Positions 32,470 to 44,495 of a stretch of 64,000 nt of DNA are shown piece by piece. This DNA is from Henricia sp. BOLD:AAB3569 (taxonomy: Eukaryota > Echinodermata > Asteroidea > Spinulosida > Echinasteridae): positions 62,001-126,000 of the forward strand of contig JBBELK010001639.1 in NCBI GenBank assembly GCA_037783545.1, read 5' to 3'. The translations under genes were made by a program, and so were the position numbers. Numbering within the stretch: the first letter of the stretch is position 1; each line of letters begins with the position of its first letter. The notes under the pieces were generated by a model. It had not been told where the DNA came from and did no database searches. It saw only the letters and a program-made list of their open reading frames with translations.

Positions 32470-33325
32470 GGGGGGTACGGGCACTACAGTTTTTGCCTGT
32501 AGGCCAATACAATTTCTGTGTACCCACTTTGAGGCACTCTGTTATACACACCTATAAATAACAGTAGCCATGTGATCACCAACAACATTAAAACTAAGCA
32601 AAATTACCACTATGTATTATGTATAGTGTACATTTACATGTAAGGTAAGCATTAAATATAATGTAGTGTGGGCGGTCGGGTTGGCGTACGGGTTCTTTCC
32701 TCGCCTTTCACCTCTGGCGTCCCGGGTTCGAATCCGGAGTGTGTATGTGGGTTGGGTTTGCAGTCCCCACTTGACCGCGTGGGTTTTCCCCTGGGGCATT
32801 TCTCTGGGGGTTTTCCTCCCACTTCTAAAACTGCAACTCCTTCTTCGTCATCTCAAGTTGATAATATAGTATTATAGTTAAAGCTAAAACCGTATAGTTG
32901 ATGGCATAAAGGGCCTTAGTTGCCGAAGATGCCATAAAATATACAACAACAACATATAATGTAGTGTCCGTACCCCTGTTTTAGGTACATGTACAATGTA
33001 TGTGTTGGAACAATCTTGTACAATGATTCTGGGAGGTTAATCTTTATTTACACCTTTAACACTCTTATGATATTAAAAAAAAAAATCCTGCAGTGAAATC
33101 CTATGCATTGTACACAATGATGTGATTTATAACATGATGGTACGGAGACTACAGAGGCCGGGGTACGGACACTACATTTGATAGAATATTGTGCTGTATT
33201 TTTTAAATAACTTAACAATATTGAACAAATAAATACCACATTATTGTATGAAAAATGCCCCACATGAGTTCGATGACTTAAAGTACATAACATGAAGAAA
33301 ATTGCAAGTAGGGGTACGGACACTA
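32470..33325. repeat. Recurring GGGGTACGGACACTACA motif
   Basis: Close copies lie near 32,471 (+), 32,962 (-), 33,140 (+, one change), 33,161 (+) and 33,306 (+). The word also begins at the target site of the SINE at 32,670. Diverged words with CCGTAACA occur near 33,525, 33,714 and 33,881. Confidence 0.65.
32670..32953 (+). mobile_element. tRNA-derived SINE with 14-bp target duplication
   Basis: The head has an A-box-like TTGGCGTACGG near 32,681 and a B box GGTTCGAATCC at 32,725-32,735. The middle domain (GGTTTTCCCCTGGGGC, 'gggggttttcctcccac') and a tail ending in CAAC repeats follow. ATATAATGTAGTGT occurs directly at both ends (32,656-32,669 and 32,954-32,967), proving retroposition. It sits 436 bp after the P450 stop. 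A second, inverted copy is at 39,529-39,761. Confidence 0.9.
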
Positions 33326-33334
33326 CAGAATTTT

Positions 33335-35195
33335 CCGGAAAATTATTGGTAAATTTCAAGCTGCCACTTGGAATATATATATACTTTTTAGAGATAGGTA
33401 TAACTTCCTAATTGTGTACAGATTGGTTCTATAATTATTTTAATTGACAAATTATTCTTATTTTGTTGGTGCAATACGAATATAAATTTTCCAGAAAATC
33501 CAACTTGAAATTTCAACAAAAGTCCGTAACACTGTGATTTTTAACGAGATCTCATAAAACCTGTATGAATTATCAAAGTATCCTCAACAGGTGACCTGCA
33601 AAAGTTGAACAACAAGTCAGGTCACTGATTCAAACAGAATATTAGAGGGTGTTTCATCTTTTTACTTGCATATTCTGTCTTGGAAAATGTATAGAAATAA
33701 AAGTGGCTGTTCGTAACAGTGAAAATTGCCCCGTTTTAATGCTTCAAATCCTTGTATTTTTTTGTCAAAAATGCGCCGATTTCCATAATTCTTTTTATTT
33801 TATTTTGCTCAGCGACTGGCACTGCTTTGTACAAGATATGAACAGTAACCGTACCACCTTCAATTTTAATACAAATAGCCCGTAACAACGGACAAATTAA
33901 AATGGTACACCTGATTGTGAAATAGCCGTCAGGATTTGATAACACTACAAACAGGAATGCCAATTGATTATTATTGTTGTTGACTGTAAGAAGATTTTAA
34001 AGGGACATACCGGCTTTGTTGGGCTATTTTGGGCTCGAAATAGACCCATGAATCTGAAAGTCTTTCTGAAATAGATTTCTCGGAACTAGATTCTGTTTTA
34101 TTTCCAGCCGTAGAAACCAGCGAGTTGCTTTTGTCATTCGCGGTTGGTTTCTCTTCTTGTTGGAAAATAATGTCCTACGAACACTATGTACCTACCGTAT
34201 TTTCCAATTTGTACACAAATCTGCCAACAGATTTCATAAGAAGGGTTTCTGGGTGTTGATATGGACGAGAGAATCTCTCAGATTTTCGCGTCTTAGCGGC
34301 GATAAATAATATCCGAAGAAAAAAAAGCATATAGGCTATAGACTGGTTCCCGTCCACATATTCCACATAGGAGAATGTAGGGACAGGTAAAGGGCGCTTT
34401 GAAAAAAATAGTCAATTTATGGTGTTTTCCTTATCGTTGTCTTGTTTTGTGCAAGTAGGCCTACACTGTTTTTGTTTGGTTTTCTCCACGTCGTGAGAAG
34501 GACGACAAGCTTTTTGTTGGTTTCTTCAATGATTTTGAGGCCATTTTTGGCCTCTGGACAACAACGAACTGTGGGAAGCCGCCATTTTGAAAAGGGCCGC
34601 CGCACAGTGGGCCAGAATCATAGAGCTATATATAGGAACTAGAGTGAGTACTTATCACGTGACCTCGTACCCTCAAGGGTGCGTGGACGCCATTTTGTTA
34701 GTGGGCAACAATTACGTGCTAATGTATTGACGATTAATGCTTTCAGCGATAGGGGTGCAGAAAGATGTGGTTGCTAACTACAATCATCATGACTGTCGGA
34801 TCATTGTCCCCCGTTTGTATTTTACTTTAAAAGATTGAAACTTTAGTTAGGCCAAACATGTTTTCTTCGTCCATGGGCCAAACAACATCAAAAATCGTCG
34901 CCCGGGTACTATATAAGATTTGGGAAGTTGATCAGAATTTTTGTTTAATGACTTATCTAGCATTGGAATGTGCAGATTTGATGGACAAACTCTAAATTTG
35001 GAGTGGAAAAGTTTAAGATTTTGTGAGAAAACACTTTGGATTTTTTTTCAGCCTGCCTCATGCATTTTGCACACAAGGTCTGAAGCCACGATCAACTTCC
35101 TAATTCTTTCCTGCTCCGTCCCCCACTGCTCTTTGCGTGTGTAGATAGATCGACTTAATTCGGGTATACTTGTACCTCAGCCACTGACTTGGGGG
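33335..35195. other. Stretch without recognised genes
   Basis: AT-rich, with several ORFs of 60-80 codons lacking domains. Nothing else was recognised. Confidence 0.4.
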
Positions 35196-35200
35196 AAAGT

Positions 35201-35751
35201 AAGGCCCGCTTCAAACGTCGCGCTTATGCCGTGTCGAAATAAATTCAACTTGGCACGACGTCCGTACGACGTTAGTACAGCAGTGGCTTCAAACGTCAAA
35301 CTTAATTGCAAACTCCCAGTCGAGCTTAAATACATCCAACATGGCGGATGAGTATTGTGCACGTCATGGACGTTGTGCACGTGCGTTTTCATTCTGTCCA
35401 TTGTACGTCGCCATTCTATTATTTTGATTGCGCACTTGTTTGTTGGTTATTTCTTTACTCACATACGCGCTGCGAGCATGCGCATTCCTAGTCGGAACAA
35501 AATTGCGGACCAACTTCGAACTGGAATTAAATTCGACACGGCAGAAGCACGACGTTTGAAGCCAAGCCGTGCTTGTGCCGCACTAAATTGAGTTAGCACG
35601 GCAGACCCTGTCGAGCTAAAATCGTCTGCCGTGTCGAACTCATTTTGCCGAGCCAAATGGCTTCAAATGTCGTGCTTGTGCCGTGTCGAATTAAAAAAAT
35701 CAAGTTAAATATAATTCGACATGGCATAAGCGCGACGTTTGAAGCGGGCCT
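35201..35751. mobile_element. MITE-like element with TIRs of about 52 bp
   Basis: AAGGCCCGCTTCAAACGTCG... at 35,201-35,252 is inverted-repeated at 35,700-35,751. The interior holds further variants of the same words (GACACGGCAGAAGCACGACG, 'cgtgcttgtgccg'), so the element looks built from serial copies of its own ends. It has no coding capacity. Confidence 0.75.
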
Positions 35752-35760
35752 AACACCCGT

Positions 35761-36007
35761 TGCATACAGGCGCACCAGAGTCGTTCCGATTAAAATTTTG
35801 TTTCAGACAGGCGTCTTAATGCGAGCCGTGCGCACACTAAAGATCGACGTCTGAAACCAAGTCGCTGTTCAGTCGTTCTGACCGACTGGAACAGTCGATC
35901 TTTCGACTTCTGGCGAACCAAGTCGCTTCAAATTGTTTCATACGTCGAACTTAATTCAAATTTCTGGGATAATTTAGTTCGGCGCGACTGTGGTGCGCCA
36001 GTATGAA
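35761..36007. mobile_element. Second small TIR element, adjacent
   Basis: TGCATACAGGCGCACCAGAG at 35,761 and its near complement ending at 36,007 form TIRs of about 23 bp with two or three mismatches. It starts 9 bp after the previous element. The interior has a second inverted pair around GTTTCAGAC. Confidence 0.65.
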
Positions 36008-36009
36008 AC

Positions 36010-36770
36010 AGGTGCAGGAAAACTACCGTTCACCTTCGCCAGTTCGGCGTTGGGTCCATGCATTAAGTACATGGAGCATGGCATAACCTGTTTTCCAAGA
36101 GAAAAACTGGATATTTTGTCATTTCTAAAATCACGTTTCTAACAAAATTCGCACTTTCTGTGACATTATTATGTCATAATTAGTGGCAGAGGTGTACGAT
36201 ATTTATACCTGCCTAAGTACTATAGGAAAATGTCACTCATGACTGGTGTTAAACAGCCAATAGATCATTTAAAAGCCTATTTATAGCTGCCGCGCCGTTG
36301 ACTGCAGTGGATACATCCGGGTATTTATCAATCATTTTGTCTATTAACAAAATGGCGGACGCGGCCCGCGTAGCGCGCACTGTATAGCGACTGCGCACTC
36401 CAGTTTTCTAAATATAGCTCCATGGCCAGAATCCAGTCAAAGTGTGCCAACATTAAATACTCACTGAAAAGGCTTGATGAAGTTAATGTTAGAAGTTAAT
36501 AAGGGGTTTTCAGACCCATATAATTAAATGGAAGCATTTTCAAATCTGTATGACGTCATATAAATGCCGTCTTCTGATTGGATGAGGCAAACATTTGTTG
36601 TAATACAAGACAGTTTCATTTTACATCAATTACTGGGTCATGTAAGGGGTTTCTGGACCTAACAAAGACAATTAGAGCAATTTTAAGTTTCTATGGCGTC
36701 ATTAAAATAGTGTTTTTTTTAATTGCACTAGGCAAATACTCATTGTAGTATCAAAAAATATTCCTACAAT
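36010..36770. other. Stretch without recognised genes
   Basis: Contains a GC-rich patch with 'aaaatggcggacgcggcccg' at 36,349. No repeat or gene was recognised. Confidence 0.4.
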
Positions 36771-36774
36771 AATT

Positions 36775-37015
36775 AGGTGATCGGGCCAACAGCCCGATCA
36801 CCTATTACTCTCGTACGATTTCTTTGTCTTTTTTAGGTGATCGGAACTTTTTCCGATCACCTATTACTATTGTACGATTTCTTTTTCTTTTTTTTTTGGC
36901 TTTTTGGCTTTGAGCGAAAAAGCCTTTGTTTTCGTTCTGATTTTTGGCTTTTTCGCTTTGCGGCGAAAAAGCCTTTGTTTTCGTTTTGATTTTTTTTTTT
37001 CCGTTTATTTCTTCT
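36775..37015 (-). repeat. Hairpin cluster opening the right arm
   Basis: Four hairpins: 36,775-36,803 (AGGTGATCGGGC stem, loop CCAAC), 36,835-36,862 (AGGTGATCGGAA/TTCCGATCACCT), 36,898-36,924 (imperfect GGCTTTTTGG/CGAAAAAGCC) and 36,946-36,973 (GGCTTTTTCGC/GCGAAAAAGCC). ATTACTCTCGTACGAT follows the first, exactly as in inverted form at the left-arm end. T-runs follow the hairpins on this strand. Confidence 0.85.
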
Positions 37016-37019
37016 GATT

Positions 37020-38520
37020 TTTTTCCCATAGACAAAGCGCATAGGCGTTGTCGGCGCTTTTTAATGTTGTTCCCAAACATTGATCTTAACCAAACTTGGT
37101 CACATCAGAGACATAGTATAAGAGGTGTGCACCCAAGAATGGCTTCATTGTGACGTCATCCGTTACGTCATTATAACACTTTAAAGAGGCACAAAAACGC
37201 AAAAATTAGCAAAAAATGCATTTTTAAAATACTTCCCTTTCCAAAACCACGTGACCCATGATCTTCATATTTGACATGCATACAGATCAGACCATGCCCC
37301 ACACTTTTTATCGTGTAGGCATTTTGATCGGACCCTTCCTTCATCGATAAATTAAAGGTCAAAGTTCACCTATTTCACAGATCACAATTTTTCGGGTTTT
37401 TTATACTTATGCAGCAATTTAACCCCTTAAACATTGCTGAATTTTCATGAAATCAGGTACAGGTATAGTTCCCATGTTACACTATGGGCAGCATGAGCAT
37501 CATGATCGTGACGTCAGCGATGACGTAATTATTAACATTTTAAAATGCCGAAAAGTGATTTTTTTTGGCATAAAAATGATTACAATCTGCATTTTTATAA
37601 ATGCATCCCTTTTAAATGCCACGTGACCCATGGTCTTCACACTTAGCATTCATACAGACCAGACCATGCCCTACATTTTTCCTCGTGTAGGCATTTTTAT
37701 TTGACCCTTCCTTCATAGGTCAATTAAAGGTCAAAGTTCACCCTTGTCAAAAATCACAATTTTTCGGCTTTTTATACTTATGCAGCAATTTAACCCCTTA
37801 AACATTGCTGAATTTTCATGAAATCAGGTACAGGTATAGTTCCCATGATACACTATGGGCAGCATGAGCATCATGATCGTGACGTCAGCGATGACGTCAT
37901 TATTAACATTTAAAAATGCCGAAAAGTGATTTTTTTTTGCATAAAAATGATTACAATCTGCATTTTAAAAAATGCATCCCTTTTAAATACCACGTGACCC
38001 ATGGTCTTCACACTTAGCATTCATACAGACAAGACCATGCCCTACATTTTTCCTCGTGTAGGCATTTTTATTTGACCCTTCCTTCATAGGTCAATTAAAG
38101 GTCAAAGTTCACCCTTGTCAAAAATCACCATTTTCCGGCTTTTCGTACTTATGCAGCAATTTCAACCCTTAAACTATGCTGGATTTTTATGAAATCAGGT
38201 AGAGGTTCCCATCCAACACTCTGAGCAACATGTACATCATGATTGTAACGTAATCAGTGACGTCATTGTTTTTATTGAAAAATGGCGCAAAAGTGATTTT
38301 GTTGCATAACAAAGATTACAATCTGCATTTTTAGAAATGCATACCTTTCTAAAACCACGTGCCCCAAAGTCTTCATATTTCGTAGACATATAGACTAGAC
38401 CATACCCTACAACATTTCTAATGTAGGCATTTTCATTTGAACCTTCCTTCATAGGTTAAATAAAGGTCAAAGTTCACCTTTGTCAAAAATCACTATTTGC
38501 CGCCTTTTTTTGTACTCATG
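37020..38520 (-). repeat. Family A cassette and a related monomer array
   Basis: The inverted 'ctttgtctatggg' to 'gtgaccaagtttgg' cassette (37,020-37,160) is followed by about three units of 365-370 bp. These share the CRE pair, AGGTCAAAGTTCA (DR1-like, minus orientation of family A) and CCACGTGACCCATG, but differ from family A elsewhere, so they form a subfamily. Confidence 0.8.
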
Positions 38521-39515
38521 CAGCATCCGTACGTTACCGGCAGAGGGCGCTATGCAAAGTTTACGGTCAAAAAACGTACTTCACTCGTTCCCACCGCCCA
38601 AACTGGGAAGTAACGTACACATATTATAACTAGGTCTTTGACCGTAGCTATGAATGTCGCCCTCAGCTTGTCTCGTACGAAAGTCGAAATTTAGTGCGTT
38701 TAATACGCTGACCAAGAGTCGTGAATTAACCAACGACAAACTTTGATTTGATTTTATTTAGCTAGGGACCATCTTTAATACCACCCATAGACAGCCATGT
38801 TGGAGTCCCCCGAGTCTGCCTTATAGTTATAGAGCTAGGGACCATCTTCAGTATCACCCATAAACAGCCATGTTGAAGTATAATGTGAATGCGACCGACC
38901 TTCCCAGATTGCGTGATATAGTTGGATACTATCTTCAATTCTGCCGATGCACAGTTAGATCACTTTTTCTTCCTCAATCTTGTGAAAGGTCGATTACATT
39001 CCAATTTCCGGTTTTAGAGATTACCTGCTAAATAAAGATTGATACCAGATTAAAGTATTACCAATATGTTGGTCCTTTTAATAACATGATACGGGTAGTT
39101 TCAACCAGATTAAACTTTTATAAGTGATGCATACAAATATGCTACCTTTATGATGGTTATATTAACCGACTGCCAAGAAATTTACAATAAATCAAATTAG
39201 ACAGAATATGAAATAAGTTACGGACAAGTTTTTCAGTTGTTAAATTTGTTCTTTGAAAATAAAATTTAAACAAATATATAAATACAGGTAAAAGTGTATG
39301 GGCTGAAATACAAAAATAGGGCAACACTACAACACAAATTCAACTTGTTTTTTTTTAACCCTTACTCCCGGCCTCGAGCCGGTGTGTGTAAAATCATATT
39401 GATTTGGAGCATTGAGGAATGTTAGGGTTAATGTAGCCCCCGAGACATTGTGGATGTACAACGATATAATTATAAACAAGTATAAACAAAGTAGTAGTGA
39501 CTTTTAATGATGAAT
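38521..39515. other. Non-array sequence with a short tandem pair
   Basis: A CTCF-like CCGGCAGAGGGCGC lies at 38,537-38,550 on +. A segment of about 45 bp beginning AGCTAGGGACCATCTT repeats near 38,760 and 38,833. The rest is AT-rich with no gene. Confidence 0.5.
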
Positions 39516-39528
39516 TTGTTGTTGTTGT

Positions 39529-39761
39529 ATATTTTATGGCATCTTCGGCAACTAAGGCCCTTTATGCCATCAACTATATGGTTTTAGCTTTAACTATACT
39601 ATATTTTCAACTTGAGAAAACCCCCAGAGAAATGCCCCAGGGGAAAACCCACGCGGTCAAGTAGGGACTGCAAAGCCAATTCACATACACGCCCCGGATT
39701 CGACCCGGAACCACAGAGGTGAAAAGCGAGGAAAGAACCCGTACGCCAACCCGACCGGCCC
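39529..39761 (-). mobile_element. tRNA-derived SINE, inverted copy
   Basis: The same family as 32,670-32,953 on the opposite strand, with the CAAC tail at the low-coordinate end and a diverged B box (GGTCGAATCC). TGATGAATTTG flanks it directly at 39,518-39,528 and 39,762-39,772, an 11-bp target duplication. Confidence 0.85.
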
Positions 39762-39774
39762 TGATGAATTTGAT

Positions 39775-40240
39775 GACTATAATGCATGTTTTATATGAAT
39801 TAATTGCATTTTTATATGCAGGATATGGGGCCGAGGGTTTCCCTCTCCACACCCCTACCATTGTTCCCCCATTGTGTCTTAAACATCCAAGGAATTCCTT
39901 TTAGTTTTTAGGGGGTATGGGGGTGAGCGGTGTTGGTGCATTAACAAAAAGGAAGTGTGTTGAGGTATAGGGGCGAGTCCTTAGGCCCCATATCGTGCTG
40001 GGTATACTTATTTACATAGTTTATAATTTCAGGAAGTAAGATCAAGTTGAGTGGGCAATCATATAGTCGATATTTATTGCAGTGTTTATAGCCGATGAAT
40101 GGCATGCAAATTATGGTATAAAAACATGAAATTTACAGAAGAAATGAGGCTGAAGTGATAACTAAATTAAATAATTGATTGCAATACTATATGAACCAAA
40201 GGTATGAGTCTTGCAACGTACACATTTGCCATTTAAAAAC
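39775..40240. other. Stretch without recognised features
   Basis: No gene or repeat was recognised between the SINE and the next arm block. Confidence 0.4.
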
Positions 40241-40244
40241 AAAA

Positions 40245-41020
40245 GCTTAAAACAGGCCTGAAATACTTAAGTCATTGTCTGGATTTTATTGAACCATCTT
40301 CAAAAAATATAATTACGAAATTGTCCTCCTTGGCCAAACTCTTTTCAATCTTAACTAATTATGTGCTCTGATTTCTGCCTTTGATGACTAATATATGTAT
40401 ATCAGTATTTCGAGTAAACATCGTGTTTCCATCCCAAATGTGAACAAAACAAACTAAAAATAGTTTAAAGGGGCATGAAATGCGGTTGGTAGTGTTAGTG
40501 TCTAAGGTAAATAGGGTTTCCAAAAATGAAAGTGTCTACGTCATTCCATAAAAGAGCGCCCTCTAGCGGCAAATTAAAAAGTCTTAAAATGACCCTTTGA
40601 TAGCAGTGTTTGCGCAAATTACCCCGATAGTGGTGATTATAGAGAGCGTGGACCACCAAACATGTCTGTGTTGTTAAAACATTGATTACGTCATCAATCT
40701 TTTAAAGGTAACACATTAAAGGTAAACATTTTTTTAATTAAATACTTTATATACTTTTTGCAAGCTAAGCATGCTCATTTTTGAAGTGAAAAAAATTCGA
40801 AAAAGCCCTACGCACTGTTCATAGAACAGACGTAGCTCTAGTTTTTTTTATTTTTTTTTTCCGTTTTCTTCTGATTTTTTCCCCATAGACAAAGCGCATA
40901 GGCGTTGTCGGCGCTTTTTAAGGTTGTTCCCAAGCATTGATCTTAACCAAACTTGGTCACATCAAAGACATAGTATAAGAGGTGTGCACCCAAGAATGGC
41001 TTCATTGTGACGTCATCCGT
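40245..41020 (-). repeat. Right-arm blocks: shared block, CTCF-like module, hairpin cassette
   Basis: 40,245-40,470 matches 3,330-3,490 inverted. A CTCF-like GCGCCCTCTAGCGG lies at 40,556-40,569 (minus). A hairpin at 40,808-40,835 pairs CTACGCACTGTTC with GAACAGACGTAG, and the inverted cassette follows. Confidence 0.8.
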
Positions 41021-42600
41021 TACGTCATTATAACACTTTAAAAATGCCTAAAAAGCCGAAAATGACCAAAATATGCACATTTTAAAACGATTCCCTTGCC
41101 AAAACCGCGTGACGCAGGGTCTTTATATTTGGCAGACATATAGATCAGTTCCTAGCCTACATTGTTCTTAGTGTAGGCATTTTCATCTGACCCTTCCTTC
41201 CTGGGTCAATCGAAGGTCAAAGTTCAGCCAATTCAAAAATTACATTGTTTGTATTTTGTTGTACTTATGAAGCAATATTACCTATTAAACTACGCTTGAT
41301 CTTTATAAAACTAGGTACAGGCATGGGCCCCATCACAAACTTCCACCACCATGTAGAACGTAACCATGACGTCACTGATTACGTAATTATAATAATTTAA
41401 AAATGGCACAAAAGTGGATTTTCGTCATGAAAATGACAAAAAAAATGCATTTTGTAAAATGTTTCCCTCTATAAAACCACATGACCCAGGGTCGTCATAT
41501 TTAGCAGACATTATAGATCAGATCCTGGGCTACAATTTGCTTTGTGTAGTCATTTTCATCTGACCCTTCCTTCCTGGGTCAATTGAAGGCCAAAGTTCAG
41601 CCAAGTCAACATTTCCGTTAATACAGGTTGGATTTTAAAAAAACGAAACCGAGATATTATTGCTAATTGTAACTAAAGTAGGGCGCGTATGAATGAACAG
41701 GAGATATCATCTGTTTGGGTTGAATCTCCTCTTTAAAATGACACCATGATCATGTCATTATGTTTTCGGTTGACTGAGCAGTGACCAGTGTTATGCCAGG
41801 GGCCTAGTTTTATATTTGACCGTTCTCAATGCGAGCAAACGTCGCAGAAATCAATTTTTACCGTAGCTGTCTATTCCGTGTGCCCCGTGTGACACGGCGC
41901 CCACCGAGACGCTGACACGGCAACTACTTGCGTGGAAGCAGTCTTTTAACTGTGTCTACCTCGGACGTGTAATTCTACAGAAGATGGTTTAACAAAAGGA
42001 CAGTAAGTAGGATACAATCTTTTATGTTATTTCAGTCTTATTTAAGAGAGTCCACTCTCTACAAGAAAGTAATTGTATGTTAATTTGAGGGAATGTCGTA
42101 GTTTTGCCGTGAAGCATTCATTCCAATGTTTGTTTTCTTCCTTTTAGGTCTAGTAAGGTGCAAAGCTTAATATAGGTCTGATATCATTAAGTCATTGTCA
42201 GGATTTTAATGAACCATCTTTAACAAATCTAATTAAGAAAGTGTTCCTTCTTGGCCAAACTCTTTTCAATCTTAACAAATTATGTGCTCTGATTTCTGCC
42301 TTTGATGACTAATATATGTAGGCCTATATCAGTTTTTCGAGTAAACATCGGATTTCCATCCCAAATGTGAACAAAACAAAACAATTAACAATCCTTTTTC
42401 GCTGACTGCATCGTGAGACAGCAGATGAAAATTACCAAAATATGCACTTTTTAAAATGTTTCCCTCTATAAAACCACATGATCCAGGGTCTTCATATTTA
42501 GCAGACATTATATATCAGATCATGGGCTACAATTTGCTTGGTGGAGTCATTTTCATATGATTCCTCCGGCCTGGGTCAATTAAAGGCCAAAGTTCAGCCA
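41021..42600 (-). repeat. Right-arm family A monomers and shared module
   Basis: Monomers with AGGTCAAAGTTCA, TGACGTCA and CACGTG-like or CACATG boxes run to 41,600. The module inverted-matching 6,480-7,440 follows, including 'accatgatcatgtcattatg' and 'cttttatgttatttcagtct'. Confidence 0.8.
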
Positions 42601-43590
42601 AGTCAAAATTTGCGTAAAACAATGCATAAGCCACCAAATGTCGACTTCCGTACGTGACCGGCAGAGGGCGCCATTCATAAACTACGGTGATGCACAGACC
42701 TATAAACCTATAGACCAACGATCGTGCATTGAAAATCGTGACTTGGAAAAGTATGGGCAAATGACGACACAATGGGCTGCATGAGCTAACCGCGCAGGTT
42801 TAAAGCGCTCACGGCTATTCCAAAACGCGCGTACGCCGTGTGTATTGTACGCGCTCCTATGAAGTATGGGCGATGGACGCACGACGCTCGCAAAGCGGAC
42901 TGACAGCGCGCACGAGAATTGAAATTGTCATGCTTCCAAACTACTTCTAACAAAAATAATAGTACATATCACCAAGTAACAATATGGTAACATTTCGTGA
43001 AGTGTGGTGAAGTGTGACGTAAGTTACCATGGTAATTGGGTCTAAACGTTCGCTGCTATTCTGAATCGTCCATCGGTAAAGCGTAGGGAAACAGTTCACT
43101 GGTTTAACTGTAGATCCAGTAACCATGGCAACACATAAAGGGTGGCGTTTTTACTTTAGTAGTCTATTCGCTGGCAGAGTGTGACGTCAATTTGCGCGCG
43201 TTAATTCAATAAAAATTCATAAACAATTAATATATTACACATGCCATTTTAATATACATGTAGGCCTAGCATCTAAAAGCAAATTCAAACCTTGTCTGCA
43301 TCACCCAGCTAAGCTCCATATTGTACTTTAAATCTGCTGTTGTAATCCCGTAACTATATAGCCATTAATTATCGCTTTACGGTTACCGTAACTATAGCGA
43401 CTGCGTAATGGTTCTGAATCAGTTGCATTCACCAAATACACACGCAGCGGCACGCATAGTGCACGCGACGTACCCGACGATAACGTCCGGACGTGCATTC
43501 GGGTAACTTCGGGAACCTTTGCAAAAAGGAGCAATCCCTCCTGTTTCAATATGGCGGGCAAACGTGTACATCTTACACGTGTACATCATA
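42600..43590 (-). repeat. Right-arm module matching 5,700-6,480
   Basis: Inverted match to the left-arm module with the same outer sequences, but interrupted by an insertion at 42,961-43,207 that the left copy lacks. A CTCF-like CCGGCAGAGGGCGC lies at 42,659-42,672 on +, opposite in sense to the main arm motifs. Confidence 0.75.
42961..43207 (+). mobile_element. Insertion in right arm, GCCATGGCAA foldback family
   Basis: Present only in the right arm; the left equivalent near 6,100 reads straight through. It contains GTTACCATGGTAATTGG, GTAACCATGGCAAC (43,119-43,132) and 'gcgtagggaaacagttcact', matching the family at 58,160-59,400. AATAA on both sides may be the target duplication. Confidence 0.6.
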
Positions 43591-43594
43591 CGGA

Positions 43595-43896
43595 GCGCGT
43601 GTGGTCTAGTGGGTATGAAGCGGGACTTCCAATCAGAGGTTGGGGGTTCGAACCCCACTTCGACCAGCGTGTCTGTGTCCCTAGGCAAGGCACTTAATCC
43701 CAGTTGCCTCGTAAACCCAAGCGATATATGGGAAGCTGTTAAGGGGAATGCCACGATCTAACTGCTGATAGTGTTGAAGCGAAATGGTTCTGGTGATTCC
43801 CTGATGGCAGCGGTAATAATGGTAACATCACCTTGAGCACCCTGCAGGGTGGATATGTGCGCTATATAAATCTCATCATTATTATGATTATTATTT
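43595..43896 (+). mobile_element. tRNA-derived SINE with L2-type tail (right-arm copy)
   Basis: Head with 'gtgtggtctagtgggtatga' (A-box region) and B box GGTTCGAACCC at 43,645-43,655, body with 'gtgtccctaggcaaggcact', and tail 'gcgctatataaatctcatca' with ATT repeats. It corresponds to 5,385-5,695 in the left arm. Confidence 0.8.
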
Positions 43897-43899
43897 AGA

Positions 43900-44480
43900 T
43901 GCTCACATGCTTTGACCTTTGACCTTATTCCCGATTGGTCAAACAGACTCTGCCTTGTAGTTTGAACGTGTTCAGAGCTAGTCTACTGTGTTATGGTTCA
44001 ACTAGGGTAGGGTATTCAAAAATATGGTGTTGATCTTTGACCTTGCTCACTTCCGGGAGAAACCGGAAGTGCATTTAAATAAACCTATTTTGTAAAAGTG
44101 GTCAACGATGCCGAGATCGGGTTGGCAGTGTTAGTGTCTAAGGTAAATGCTTTCCAAAAAAGTCCCCTCTAGCGGCGAAATTAACAAATCTTAAAATGAC
44201 CCTTTCATAGCAATGTTTGCGCAATTAAGCCCATAGTGGTGATAATAGAGTACGTCGACCACCAAACATGTCTGTGTTGTTAAAACATTGATTACGTCAT
44301 CAGTCCTTTAAAGGTAACGCATTAAAGGTTAATATTTTTTAGGTTAAATAGTTGATATGTTAACATCTAATTTTACAAGGTAAGCATGCTCATTTTTCAA
44401 GTTAAAAAAAATGTGAAAAAGCCCTACGCCCTGTTCATAGAACAGACGTAGCTCTAGTTGTTTTTTTGTTTTTTTTGTCT
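43900..44480 (-). repeat. Right-arm ETS/CTCF-like module and hairpin
   Basis: Paired ETS sites at 44,048-44,071 (CACTTCCGGG / ACCGGAAGTG), a shortened CTCF-like TCCCCTCTAGCGGC at 44,163-44,176 and a hairpin at 44,424-44,451 (CTACGCCCTGTTC / GAACAGACGTAG). Confidence 0.75.
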
Positions 44481-44495
44481 TCTTTTTCCACTCAA

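Noticed and set aside
32670-32760. Functional tRNA gene with B box
   Set aside because: It is the head of a SINE flanked by target duplications, and the cloverleaf is not intact. The same holds for 43,595 and 5,650.
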